From CAUZFZ01 sp963579025 (GTDB lineage Bacteria; Planctomycetota; Planctomycetia; Planctomycetales; Planctomycetaceae): 64,000 nucleotides of DNA. The position numbers were made by a program, and so were the translations under genes. Where the stretch lies: contig CAUZFZ010000024.1 of NCBI GenBank assembly GCA_963579025.1, positions 21,719 to 85,718 of the forward strand. Direction: 5' to 3'. The notes beneath the pieces were generated by a model. The model was not told where the DNA came from. It did not search any database and saw only the letters and a list, made by a program, of their open reading frames with translations. Positions 49,398 through 57,217 of this stretch are shown one piece after another. Positions within the stretch are counted from its first letter, which is position 1. Each line of letters begins with the position of its first letter.

Positions 49398-50000
49398 ATG
49401 CCGGAAACCACAACTGTCGAACACGTCCTCGTCGTCCCCACACTGCTGTTTCACGAGATCGGCCACTTCCAGGGCTTCAACCCCGATGTCGACCGCTACC
49501 TCGACACACTGCTCGATCCAATGCACACGCGGTATCTGCCGCGTCCCGAGGCTGAGGAAGACCCGAGTTACAAGCAACTGATCCCGTACTGCGTGTTCCG
49601 CCACGGCGACGATGTGTTTCATTACACGCGAGGCTCACAGCAGGGCGAGGGCCGTCTGCACGCGAAAATGTCAATTGGCGTTGGCGGTCATATCTCGACG
49701 CTGGACCGCGACATTTCCGACGAGCCATATCTGGCCGGAATGGAACGCGAACTTGAGGAGGAGGTTGCGATCGAGACCGGCTTCAGCGCGCAGCTGATTG
49801 GTATGATCAACGACGATGAGACAGAGGTCGGCAAGGTTCATCTGGGTGTCGTTCACGTGTTTGAGCTGGACGAGCCCAAAGTTCAGCCGAGGGAAGAGTC
49901 GATGATAGACACAGGGTTCACGCCAATCGCAGAACTCGCGCGCGATCTCGACCGTTTCGAAACCTGGTCGCAGATTTGCCTGAAGTTTCTGCTCGAGTGA
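49398..50000 (+). CDS. Nudix-fold hydrolase-like protein
   Basis: A 200-residue protein; the ATG at 49398 is chosen because GGAGGG lies six bases upstream, rather than the GTG at 49386. The central Nudix segment reads IGVGGHIS ... AGMERELEEEVAIETGF. Compared with the canonical Nudix box the RE-x2-EE core is present, but the segment between the glycine and the RE pair is about seven residues longer and the first glutamate is missing, so this is a divergent family, sometimes annotated as phosphoesterase. N-terminal motif VVPTLLFHEIGHFQGF and PYCVFRHGDDVFHYTRG are conserved-looking. Substrate unknown. It stands after the hisB terminator and is possibly its own unit. Confidence 0.78.
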   Translation: MPETTTVEHVLVVPTLLFHEIGHFQGFNPDVDRYLDTLLDPMHTRYLPRPEAEEDPSYKQLIPYCVFRHGDDVFHYTRGSQQGEGRLHAKMSIGVGGHISTLDRDISDEPYLAGMERELEEEVAIETGFSAQLIGMINDDETEVGKVHLGVVHVFELDEPKVQPREESMIDTGFTPIAELARDLDRFETWSQICLKFLLE

Positions 50001-50043
50001 ACCGACATACCGAGCCACTCGCATTCGACAAAGGATTGTCAGG

Positions 50044-50619
50044 ATGGAACTTTCTCGACGTGGATTCTTCACTGCCGGAGCTGCCTCGGTAGCCGTTCCG
50101 ACCATCGCCGCCGCCCAGGATGCCTCCGCGCCGAAAGCCGGCGAATTGTCGACCGCGACACTGGGCGCAATGTTGCAGGCCATGGGTTTGAAACCGAAGA
50201 AGGTCGAGCAGCGATACGATTTTGCATTCCGTTCGGTGCATGACAAGGCCGAGTGGGACCTGTCCATGACGGCTGTTCTCAGTTCGGACAGTCAGTCGAT
50301 CTGGATCATGGCCTGGCTCGACGAACTTCCAAAATCCGCCACCGACGTTCCGCGGACAGCATTGCTGCGTCTGCTGGCCGCCAACGACCGTCTGGGCAAC
50401 GGGAAGTTCTTCGCTTATGTCGCAAGCAACCGCCGATTTGTTATGCAGCGTGTCGTGCCGAACAACGACATTTCGACCCGCCAATTTGCCGGTCTGTTAA
50501 AGGACCTCGGTTCCAGCGTCGTCGATTTTCATCCCGAATGGTCGACAGCCAACTGGAGCCCGGGCACATCGACATCGAATTCAGACGCTGTCAGGCAGAC
50601 GTCTGCCGAATCCAGGTAG
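50044..50619 (+). CDS. Tat-exported YbjN-like protein
   Basis: A 191-residue exported protein with a twin-arginine-like signal (MELSRRGFFTAGAASVAVPTIAAAQ), with AAAGGA 15 bases ahead of the ATG. The mature part holds a domain with the pattern YDFAFRSVHDKAEWDLSMTA, SQSIWIMAWL and LLRLLAANDRLGNGKFFAYV, which suggests the YbjN / type III chaperone-like fold. The C-terminal 40 residues are Ser/Thr-rich and disordered. It lies 43 bases after the Nudix gene and may be co-transcribed. Function unknown. Confidence 0.72.
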   Translation: MELSRRGFFTAGAASVAVPTIAAAQDASAPKAGELSTATLGAMLQAMGLKPKKVEQRYDFAFRSVHDKAEWDLSMTAVLSSDSQSIWIMAWLDELPKSATDVPRTALLRLLAANDRLGNGKFFAYVASNRRFVMQRVVPNNDISTRQFAGLLKDLGSSVVDFHPEWSTANWSPGTSTSNSDAVRQTSAESR

Positions 50620-50725
50620 GTTGATCGGCTGCCACGGAACGCTATGCAACCTGTCTTGCGCACTCGCGGCCTTGCGCGAAAGGCGGGCCGCGCTGACCCC
50701 GCTCCGTGGGCGCGCCGTTGAACCC

Positions 50726-50829
50726 ATAGGATCGTTCGATCATCAAGTGTCGCCTTTCGCTCCGCGAAAGTGCGTTCTTTCGCGGAGCGAAAGACGACAA
50801 TACGACACTTAATTCAAGGACGATCCTTA
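50726..50829. repeat. Double-hairpin palindromic element ending in a stop codon
   Basis: Two self-complementary hairpins, 50754-50770 (stem CTTTCGC, loop TCC) and 50777-50793 (loop GGA), are also reverse complements of each other. Outer ends share AAGTGTCG (50745-50752 against 50803-50810) and AGGATCGT (about 50728 and 50819). The TTA at 50827-50829 is read on the minus strand as the TAA stop of the tautomerase gene. Compare the double hairpin at 20879-20931. Confidence 0.75.
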
Positions 50830-51201
50830 ACCAGCGTCATCGCCCGGCGGAATCATCGTGGCGTTGCAGTACGTCGCCTTCTCAAAGTCTCTGATGTTGA
50901 TCGAGATGATCTCGACACCCGGCAGCATCGCCTTCAGCGCGCGGACAACATTATGTGAGAGACGTTTTTTCTGCTCCGGCGTCCGGCCTTCCATGATGTT
51001 GGCGAACACGTGGACGAAGTGCTCGTGGGAATCCACGTTGGTGTAATACCTGTATGGATTGAGTCGGACTTTGATTCCGCCGACACCGCTCGTGGCAAAC
51101 AGCCCCGTCGATTCGGCTGCCTCGAAGACGGATCGCATCAGTTCATCGGGATCCGCAAGGCTCAGAACCGACTCTGAGCAGTCAATGATGAAGTGCGGCA
51201 C
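50827..51201 (-). CDS. 5-carboxymethyl-2-hydroxymuconate isomerase-like tautomerase
   Basis: A 124-residue member of the tautomerase superfamily, similar to HpaF, which isomerises a ring-cleavage product in homoprotocatechuate degradation. I start at the GTG at 51201 instead of the ATG at 51237: GGAGAG lies seven bases upstream, and it places a proline straight after the start (M-P-H-F-I-I-D-C-S), so removal of Met exposes the catalytic amino-terminal Pro1 required by this superfamily. IKVRLNPYRYY and HEHFVHVFANIMEGRTPEQKKRL match CHMI. It is 32 bases downstream of the FGE-like gene on the same strand. The usual aromatic degradation genes are absent, so the true substrate may differ. Confidence 0.82.
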   Translation of the reverse strand: MPHFIIDCSESVLSLADPDELMRSVFEAAESTGLFATSGVGGIKVRLNPYRYYTNVDSHEHFVHVFANIMEGRTPEQKKRLSHNVVRALKAMLPGVEIISINIRDFEKATYCNATMIPPGDDAG

Positions 51202-51233
51202 GCCGTTCTCTCCATTGGTTCGGCAATGCAAGT

Positions 51234-52418
51234 TCACTCCGACTCGATCACGACGCGGAAGCCGATATACGAGTATCGATAATCATCCGGAACGTTGATC
51301 CGGTTGCCTGACCGGGCATCTCCGGGGGCCGCCCGCCAGCCTCCACCGCGATTGACTCGCTGGCTAATCCTGTTCGTGGCAGGGCCAGTCGGATCGACTT
51401 CGGGCGAGTTTTCGTAGTAGTCGCTGGTGTAGAGGTCCTCACACACTTCGCTGATGTTGCCGTGCATGTCGAAGAGGCCCCACGCGTTCGGGTGAAACAT
51501 GCCGACCGGGGCTGAGAAGACGAATCCGTCGTCTGAGCGGATCGCATGGAACTCGCTCTTCAGGTGCGTCATCTTTGCGAGGTAGGACGCGTCGGCCACG
51601 TTGGCCACATCGCTCAGACGCTCGGAATCGTCTCCGTTGTGATGCTGGCTGCGAGTGCCCGCCCGGCAGGCATATTCCCATTCCGCCTCAGACGGCAGAC
51701 GGTATTGCCGCCCTTCCTGTCCACTCAACCAGTTGCAGAAGGCTCTGGTATCCGCGTACGTCACGTTTCCGACAGGATGACGGTCCGTCTGTGGATAGCC
51801 CGTGTTTCGCCAGTTGAAGTCCCAGCGGCGGTTGAAATACTTCTGCTCGGCCTCGTCCCAACCTTGCCCGCCGGCGCTCGATCCCAACCTGCGCTGGAAG
51901 CGTCCCACGATCTCAGCCGCAGTCATGTATCCGGTCGTATCGACAAACTTGCGGAAATCCCCGCGTGTGACTTCGTAGATACTCATCAGGAAGGGACGGG
52001 AAATGACCACTCGGTGGGCGGGCCGTTCGCCCCCACCAAAACGTCGATCATATCCGGAGTCATTCGCCCGGACGCGTTTCATCTCCTCTGGATCCGTTCC
52101 CATGCGGAACTCACCAGCGGAAATCAGAACAAACTTCATCCCGATGCTGTTCTCGTAATCGAAATCGGGATCGGTGACGAATGGCTCGCGCGGCGGCACT
52201 GCTTCGATCTCGGCCGGCAGTGATGAACCGTCATCTGCCGGGTCGTCTGCATCCGAGCTGGCCGCGGTCTCTGCCACGACCGTGACACGATCCGAATCGT
52301 GTATTGGTGACGACTCCGCGTTGGGCGCATCCTCAGAATTGCACCCGATGGCAACGAGTCCGAACAGCAGAAACAGACCGATGAAACTCGTTGATGAAGA
52401 TGGCGTGTTGGACATCAT
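51234..52418 (-). CDS. FGE-like (sulfatase-modifying factor fold) lipoprotein without active cysteines
   Basis: A 394-residue protein with a lipoprotein signal (LFLLFGLVAIGC, lipobox cysteine at residue 26 from the first ATG), an acidic disordered linker to about 85, then the FGE-sulfatase fold: IGMKFVLISAGEFRMGTD, YEVTRGDFRKFVDTTGYM, HPVGNVTYADTRAFCNWLSG, YRLPSEAEWEYACRAGT, PNAWGLFDMHGNISEVCED and RVNRGGGWRAAPGD...GFRVV. Formylglycine-generating enzymes need two cysteines just after the RGGSW motif; here those positions are Ala and Ala/Arg, so it should not oxidise sulfatase cysteines. Many planctomycete proteins share this binding-only fold, which occurs in diversity-generating targets and other ligand-binding proteins. 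It lies at the head of a two-gene minus-strand unit. Confidence 0.88.
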   Translation of the reverse strand: MMSNTPSSSTSFIGLFLLFGLVAIGCNSEDAPNAESSPIHDSDRVTVVAETAASSDADDPADDGSSLPAEIEAVPPREPFVTDPDFDYENSIGMKFVLISAGEFRMGTDPEEMKRVRANDSGYDRRFGGGERPAHRVVISRPFLMSIYEVTRGDFRKFVDTTGYMTAAEIVGRFQRRLGSSAGGQGWDEAEQKYFNRRWDFNWRNTGYPQTDRHPVGNVTYADTRAFCNWLSGQEGRQYRLPSEAEWEYACRAGTRSQHHNGDDSERLSDVANVADASYLAKMTHLKSEFHAIRSDDGFVFSAPVGMFHPNAWGLFDMHGNISEVCEDLYTSDYYENSPEVDPTGPATNRISQRVNRGGGWRAAPGDARSGNRINVPDDYRYSYIGFRVVIESE

Positions 52419-52575
52419 CGCGGTTCCCGAACTCAGAACAGGCAGCGGCTCAGTATTGTGAACAACCCGATCGCCTGAAGCGACAGGAACCGCTCAACTG
52501 TTCATACTTGGAGTCTTCAGTTGTCGCGCATGCGTGCCTTGAAACCTCGCGCAGAGCCGCGATTGGCCAAGCGCG

Positions 52576-55263
52576 ATGATTACGAACAGGGAGCGGGACG
52601 TGGTGGAGCCGGTTGAGAAGAGCAAACAGGTGCTGCGGCTGGAAGGCGTCCTGCAGCGTCCGCTGTGGCCGTGCCTCACCGACGACGTCCGCGGCCGAGA
52701 AAACCGCAAGTGCTACCAGCTGGACGAACACGGAAACATCACCGGCCTCAACCTCGCACAGTGCGACATTTCCGACGGGTCGTTTCTGCGGGAGTTGAGC
52801 GGCCTGACGAGTCTGTCCCTGAGTGGGACGAATATTTCCGACGGGTCGTTTCTGCGGGAGTTGAGCGGCCTGACGAGTCTGGACCTGAGTGGGACGAATA
52901 TTTCCGACGGGTCGTTTCTGCGGGAGTTGAGCGGCCTGACGAGTCTGTCCCTGAGTGGGACGAATATTTCCGACTGGTCGTTTCTGCGGGAGTTGAGCGG
53001 CCTGACGAGTCTGGACCTGTACAACGCGTCGATATCTGACGGGGCATTCCTGGTCGATTTGCTGTCGAGTCCGACGCTGCGGACGCTGAACCTGGAGGGC
53101 AACTCGCTCTGCGTGTTGCCCTCCGAGATCTTCAAACTGAACATACGTATAGAGATTGAGTGCCAGCAAATGCTCGGCAGCGTCCTCCCGCAGTCGATCA
53201 ATCTGTTCGGCAATCCGCTGGAATCGCCACCGCTGGAGATCGTCCAGCGCGGGCACGCCGACCTGATGGCGTGGTTCCGGGAACAGGCCGCGGAGGTGGA
53301 GCCTGACGACGGGGACGGGGACGACGACATCCGGCCGCTGGAGGAAGTCAAAGTCATTCTGCTGGGTGATGGTAAGGCCGGGAAGACGTCGCTCCGCAAG
53401 CGGCTGATGGGCGAACTGGTCGATCGCAACGAGCAGCAGACGCGCGGTCTGGAACTGCAGAAGTGGGACGTCGATGTCGACGACTGGGAGGCCAAAACCG
53501 GCGAACGCACAGTGAAAGTTCACTTCTGGGACTTCGGCGGACAGGTCATCAACCACTCGACGCACCAGTTCTTCCTGTCGCGCCGCAGTCTGTACATCGT
53601 CGTGCTCGATAACCGCAAAGACGAAGACGCCGAATACTGGCTGAAAATGATCGAGACGTTCGGCGGGGACTCGCCCGTGCTGGTCATCATGAACAAGATC
53701 GACGAGCACCCGGGCTTTGACGTCAACCGGTCGTTTCTGGCCGACAAGTATGCGGGCGTCGAACCGGACCGCTTCTTCCGCCTCTCGTGTTTCGACGACG
53801 CGCTGGGGGACGGTATCGACCGGCTGAAACAGGCCCTGCTGCGGGAACTCGCTCAGGTCGACATGGTCCGCTCGCCCTGGCCCCGACGCTGGCGGAACGT
53901 CAAACAGCACCTCGAAGACCGCAACGACGACTACATCGAGTACACCGCGTTCCAGCAGACGTGCGTCGACTGCGGCATCACCGAGGAGGACTCACAAAAA
54001 GCGCTGGTCGGGTATCTGAGTGACCTGGGAATCGCGCTGTATTTTCCGGAATTCGGCGTGGGCAACCTGCAGGTGCTGAATCCCCGCTGGGCGACGCAGG
54101 CCGTGTATCGGATCATCAATGCGCAGCAACTGGCCGACGGCAAGGGCGTCCTGTCTCTGGAGTGCCTGCACGAGATCCTCCGCAAAACGCTGGAATCGCA
54201 TTTTGAGTATCCCGGGACGCTGCATCCGTACGTTGTCAATCTGATGAAGAAGTTCGAGGTCTGCTACGAGCTGAATCCAAAGACAATTCTGGTGCCCGAC
54301 CTGCTGGAGGTGGCCGAACCGCCAGTCGAGTTCCCGACGGATAACCTGCTGCGATTCCGGTACGAGTACGACTTCCTGCCGCGTTCGGTGCTGCCACGGT
54401 TCATCGTGCGCTGGCACGCGGACATCGACGACGAACTGCGGTGGCGGACGGGCGTGGTCGTCACAGACGAGGAACTGGATGCCCGGGCCGTCGTCAAGTC
54501 GGACATCCGGGACGGGAAGATCATGATCGACGTCGCGGGCCGGGACCGTCGCGAATACTTCCGCCGCATCCGCGCGGAGTTTCGAAAGATTCACGACACG
54601 TTCGCGAAACTGTCGGTGACCGAAAAAGTCCCGCTGCCGGACGCACCGGGATACGACGTGAAGTATTCCGACCTGCTGATGCACGAACGGCGGGGACGCT
54701 CCACGATTCTGATCGGTGACCTGAATGCCGAATACGAAGTGAGAAGCCTGCTGGACGGCATCGAGCGACCAGAGGATCGGCTCCGCGATCCGTCCAACGA
54801 GGACTTCCGCGGTTCTGTGGATCGCCGGCCTCCGGGAGATGGACCGGCGAAGTTCGACGTCTTTCTGAGTCACAACAGCTTGGACAAGGCCGACGTGAGA
54901 ACACTCAACGAGAAGATCAAACAACGAGGCTTGCGGACCTGGCTGGATGAAGAGCAGCTCAAGTTCGGAGACTCCCTGAGCGAGAAGCTGCAGGAGATTC
55001 TCGACTCGTGCGGCTCGGCGATCGTGTGCATTGGCCCGAACGGCTTCGGTCCCTGGCACAAGGAAGAAGAGAAGGTTTTGACGACCCGCCGCGTGGATGC
55101 GAACCGGAAGGGCGAGTCGTTTCGAATCATCCCGCTGTATCTGCCAAGTGCTCCGTCAGACCCGGAAGTGCCGGCGTTTCTGCGTGACCCGCGGGCCGTC
55201 GATCTCCGTTCCGGCTGGTCAGACGACGTGCTGGACCGGTTGCGTGACGCCGTGTCTGACTGA
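52576..55263 (+). CDS. ROCO-like protein: leucine-rich repeats, Roc GTPase, COR-like region and C-terminal TIR domain
   Basis: 895 residues, cytoplasmic, no signal peptide. Residues 1-62 form a head; 64-150 are four almost identical 22-residue leucine-rich repeats plus a diverged fifth (motif ISDGSFLRELSGLTSLSLSG), capped to about 240. The Roc G domain covers about 255-430: P-loop GDGKAGKTS (264-272), G3 WDFGGQ (318-323) and G4 NKID (373-376). A COR-like region follows (about 440-700; WRNVKQHLEDRNDDYIEY, then VGNLQVLNPRWATQAVYRIIN). The TIR domain begins KFDVFLSHNSLDKADVRTLN (759-778) and ends at 895. The segment TWLDEEQLKFGDS (788-800) keeps the position, E793, that aligns by eye with the catalytic glutamate of NADase TIRs. 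A stand-alone sensor, GTPase switch and TIR effector in one chain is the arrangement of an innate-immunity or abortive-infection protein; not shown experimentally here. Confidence 0.9.
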   Translation: MITNRERDVVEPVEKSKQVLRLEGVLQRPLWPCLTDDVRGRENRKCYQLDEHGNITGLNLAQCDISDGSFLRELSGLTSLSLSGTNISDGSFLRELSGLTSLDLSGTNISDGSFLRELSGLTSLSLSGTNISDWSFLRELSGLTSLDLYNASISDGAFLVDLLSSPTLRTLNLEGNSLCVLPSEIFKLNIRIEIECQQMLGSVLPQSINLFGNPLESPPLEIVQRGHADLMAWFREQAAEVEPDDGDGDDDIRPLEEVKVILLGDGKAGKTSLRKRLMGELVDRNEQQTRGLELQKWDVDVDDWEAKTGERTVKVHFWDFGGQVINHSTHQFFLSRRSLYIVVLDNRKDEDAEYWLKMIETFGGDSPVLVIMNKIDEHPGFDVNRSFLADKYAGVEPDRFFRLSCFDDALGDGIDRLKQALLRELAQVDMVRSPWPRRWRNVKQHLEDRNDDYIEYTAFQQTCVDCGITEEDSQKALVGYLSDLGIALYFPEFGVGNLQVLNPRWATQAVYRIINAQQLADGKGVLSLECLHEILRKTLESHFEYPGTLHPYVVNLMKKFEVCYELNPKTILVPDLLEVAEPPVEFPTDNLLRFRYEYDFLPRSVLPRFIVRWHADIDDELRWRTGVVVTDEELDARAVVKSDIRDGKIMIDVAGRDRREYFRRIRAEFRKIHDTFAKLSVTEKVPLPDAPGYDVKYSDLLMHERRGRSTILIGDLNAEYEVRSLLDGIERPEDRLRDPSNEDFRGSVDRRPPGDGPAKFDVFLSHNSLDKADVRTLNEKIKQRGLRTWLDEEQLKFGDSLSEKLQEILDSCGSAIVCIGPNGFGPWHKEEEKVLTTRRVDANRKGESFRIIPLYLPSAPSDPEVPAFLRDPRAVDLRSGWSDDVLDRLRDAVSD
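52765..53028 (+). repeat. Four tandem 66-bp leucine-rich-repeat units
   Basis: Units are 52765-52830, 52831-52896, 52897-52962 and 52963-53028, each 22 codons long. Units 1 and 3 differ at two bases (the first codon), while units 2 and 4 match until the last ten bases apart from one change. The alternating codon pair (TCC then GAC at the same position) shows a higher-order 132-bp pair duplicated once. Silent sites are conserved as well, so the copies are recent or homogenised. Confidence 0.95.
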
Positions 55264-55323
55264 GTTTTGGGCAACAACAGAGTCACAGGTGACTTCACAC
55301 AAGCCATTGGAAAAGGTGCGACC

Positions 55324-55686
55324 ATGACGACTTCCGACTTCATCGCGATCGACACGACTCAAATGCCCTGGGAAGAGCGTTTCAATGAACACATCGGCCG
55401 GGCTCTGTACCGCAAGGAGCTGTTCACTGACCCCGATACCGGCATGGGCGTGCGAGTGGTGCGTTATCCCGCTGGAGTGATCAACCCGAATCACACGCAC
55501 CCGTGTGGCCACGCCATGTACGTTCTCGAAGGCAACCTGGTCACCCACCGAGGCACCTTCGGACCCGGGTCTTTTGTCTGGTTTCCGGAAGGCGAGGCAA
55601 TGGAACACGGCGCCAGTGCGGAAGGGGACGTGACAGTCGTCTTCATGACCAACAAAGAGTTTCGCATCGACTATGTCGAGGACTGA
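55324..55686 (+). CDS. Cupin-domain protein
   Basis: A 120-residue single-domain cupin. The ATG at 55324 follows AAGGTG; the longer frame from 55267 begins in the tail of the ROCO region. Cupin motif 1 is NPNHTHPCGHAMYVLEG (histidines as metal ligands) and motif 2 is FGPGSFVWFPEGEAMEHGA. The family is often listed as a ChrR-like or quercetinase-type cupin. It starts 61 bases after the ROCO stop and may be part of the same transcript, but a link in function is not established. Confidence 0.85.
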   Translation: MTTSDFIAIDTTQMPWEERFNEHIGRALYRKELFTDPDTGMGVRVVRYPAGVINPNHTHPCGHAMYVLEGNLVTHRGTFGPGSFVWFPEGEAMEHGASAEGDVTVVFMTNKEFRIDYVED

Positions 55687-55856
55687 GCCGCAAAGCGGCG
55701 GCAGGTGTCATGGTGGAATCGAAAATGTCCAACGCCTGTCGCAGCTTCGCGGCTCTCAAGTCATCGTCACACCTTCGTCCTGGGGCTTGCGCGGCTTGCG
55801 CCCCAGGCTATCACCTGGCGCCGCTTCGCAGCTGGATCCTGTCGGCAGGCCATTAA
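55687..55856. other. Short intergenic region with a GC hairpin
   Basis: The arms CCTGGGGC at 55779-55786 and GCCCCAGG at 55800-55807 form a hairpin around a loop rich in TTGCGC, a motif common between planctomycete genes. Nothing else could be supported here. Confidence 0.5.
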
Positions 55857-56078
55857 CTGCAATCCGAGTGGGAAAAGGCGAGCGGAAGTCCGTTCGGCAT
55901 TCCGAATGGCGGGCTTTACAAGTATCGCGAACGGATGCCCGAAGCGCTCGCAAAGAAGGAGTGCGAGTATCTCTGGCAGTTCGACAAGCGTGGTTCGTTC
56001 CATGCGGTCTGCGGTTATCTCTCATCAGCAGACCTCAACCGATACAGCGATGTCACTTCTTTTGAACGCGCTTTGTAG
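55857..56078 (+). pseudogene. Possible remnant of a disrupted gene
   Basis: An open plus-strand frame starts after a TAA at 55854-55856 and ends at a TAG at 56076-56078. It begins LQSEWEKASGSPFGIPNGGL and continues YKYRERMPEALAKKECEYLW to ...HAVCGYLSSADLNRY. The sequence before 56015 looks like real protein, with mixed charge and aromatics, but it has no start codon with a ribosome site and its last 20 codons are antisense to the end of the methyltransferase gene. The simplest reading is a broken gene cut off by arrival of the methyltransferase segment; a chance ORF remains possible. Confidence 0.4.
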
Positions 56079-57145
56079 AGAGGGTCGGATTGCTCACTCG
56101 ACTTCGCATGTTTCGGCGACGTGTCTCGCTTTCCAATCACGCTCAAACCAGCTTGCCTGATCCAATCCTGCAAATCATCAGATCTCCGCAGGCCAATATG
56201 CTCTGCCAGGTTGGACATAATCAACCAGGCTTCACCGTTTGCATTTAAACGTGCTTTTGCACCGTTTAAAAAGCCCTTTAGCATTTGGCTTTTCGGATCG
56301 TAGATGGAACGTTCGATCGGCGTATTGACTTTGGCAGGCACCCATGGTGTGTTGCAGACGATGAGGTCAGCCTGGCCTTCGGGAAAGAGGTTTGTCTCAA
56401 CCAGGCTGATCTTTGTTTGCATATTCAGGCGTTGAATATTCTCAGCGGCACATTGCAAGGCGCGGCCGCTTGTGTCTGTGGCGATCACTTGCTGAACGCC
56501 ACGAGCCACCAGCACGGCCGCGATGACACCTGTGCCGGTCCCGATGTCCCACGCGATATGCGGGTCGTTGAGTTCAGCGGCATTGATGAGATCAAGGTAC
56601 TCGCCGCGAACTGGTGAAAACACCCCGTAATTTGCGTGGATGTTCGCTTTCAAGGCATCGACGTACACGCCCTTTTTTCTCCACTCATTAGCGCCGATCA
56701 TGCCCAACGTTTCACGTAGAGATAACACCAGCGTCTCTGGGGCTTTATCGCCTAACGCACCTTCGACCGCTTCCTGTAATTCCGGCGATCGAGTGAGATT
56801 GCATTTGCCATGCTGCAACTGAATCAGAATCTTATTCGTGATGTTGGCTCGGGCGATCTGTCGTGCTCGATGTCGATGGAAGGTCTCCAGCATCGTGCCG
56901 GCCGGCATGGGTGGTTTACGGTCGGCTCGTCGAGTGACGGCTTGCAGCAGCTGTTTGGCGTTTTGAAAATCACCGGTGTAAAGCATGGCGGTGCCCGCAC
57001 ACGCTCGCCAGTAGGCGGCATCACCCGTCATGGTGTCATCTGCCATGATGAGCTTTTCGGGCGGTGGATAACCTGCCTCAGATTGCCAAACAGCAGTGCT
57101 GGTTTTGGAATTGCTCTGCCAGGATAGGTTCTGTGACGCTTTCAC
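56015..57145 (-). CDS. SAM-dependent methyltransferase (HemK/MTS-like)
   Basis: 376 residues from a GTG at 57145, with little ribosome-site support; the ATG at 57046 is an alternative. An N-terminal helical region (AYWRACAGTAMLYTGDFQNA, RRADRKPPMPAGTMLETFHRHR) precedes the Rossmann fold at about 185-330: SAM loop WDIGTGTGVIAAVLVARG, acidic ATDTSG, and the catalytic motif CNTPWVP, a variant of the N-P-P-W/Y signature of glutamine or adenine N-methyltransferases. The C-terminus SDPLYKARSKEVTSLYRL fits a family well known in proteobacteria. Two 60-base lines I counted are 42% and 50% G+C, versus 65% in a line from the ROCO gene, and the coding style differs from neighbours; horizontal acquisition is likely. 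It lies between two damaged plus-strand sequences. Confidence 0.85.
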   Translation of the reverse strand: MKASQNLSWQSNSKTSTAVWQSEAGYPPPEKLIMADDTMTGDAAYWRACAGTAMLYTGDFQNAKQLLQAVTRRADRKPPMPAGTMLETFHRHRARQIARANITNKILIQLQHGKCNLTRSPELQEAVEGALGDKAPETLVLSLRETLGMIGANEWRKKGVYVDALKANIHANYGVFSPVRGEYLDLINAAELNDPHIAWDIGTGTGVIAAVLVARGVQQVIATDTSGRALQCAAENIQRLNMQTKISLVETNLFPEGQADLIVCNTPWVPAKVNTPIERSIYDPKSQMLKGFLNGAKARLNANGEAWLIMSNLAEHIGLRRSDDLQDWIRQAGLSVIGKRDTSPKHAKSSEQSDPLYKARSKEVTSLYRLRSADER

Positions 57146-57217
57146 GCCGTACTTTCATGTTTGTGCATGCGCCGATTTTATCACGCAAATCACCGTCACC
57201 CCGGCTAATCACTGATA

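Noticed and set aside
52765..53028. Tandem 66-base repeats considered as a CRISPR or non-coding satellite
   Set aside because: Units are contiguous with no spacers, multiples of three, and translate into leucine-rich repeats within a long gene.
52450..53910. Minus-strand open frame of 486 codons with its own repeats opposite the LRR-Roc region
   Set aside because: Its repeats are the reverse reading of the LRR units; no domain or start context, whereas the plus strand has LRR, Roc and TIR motifs in order.
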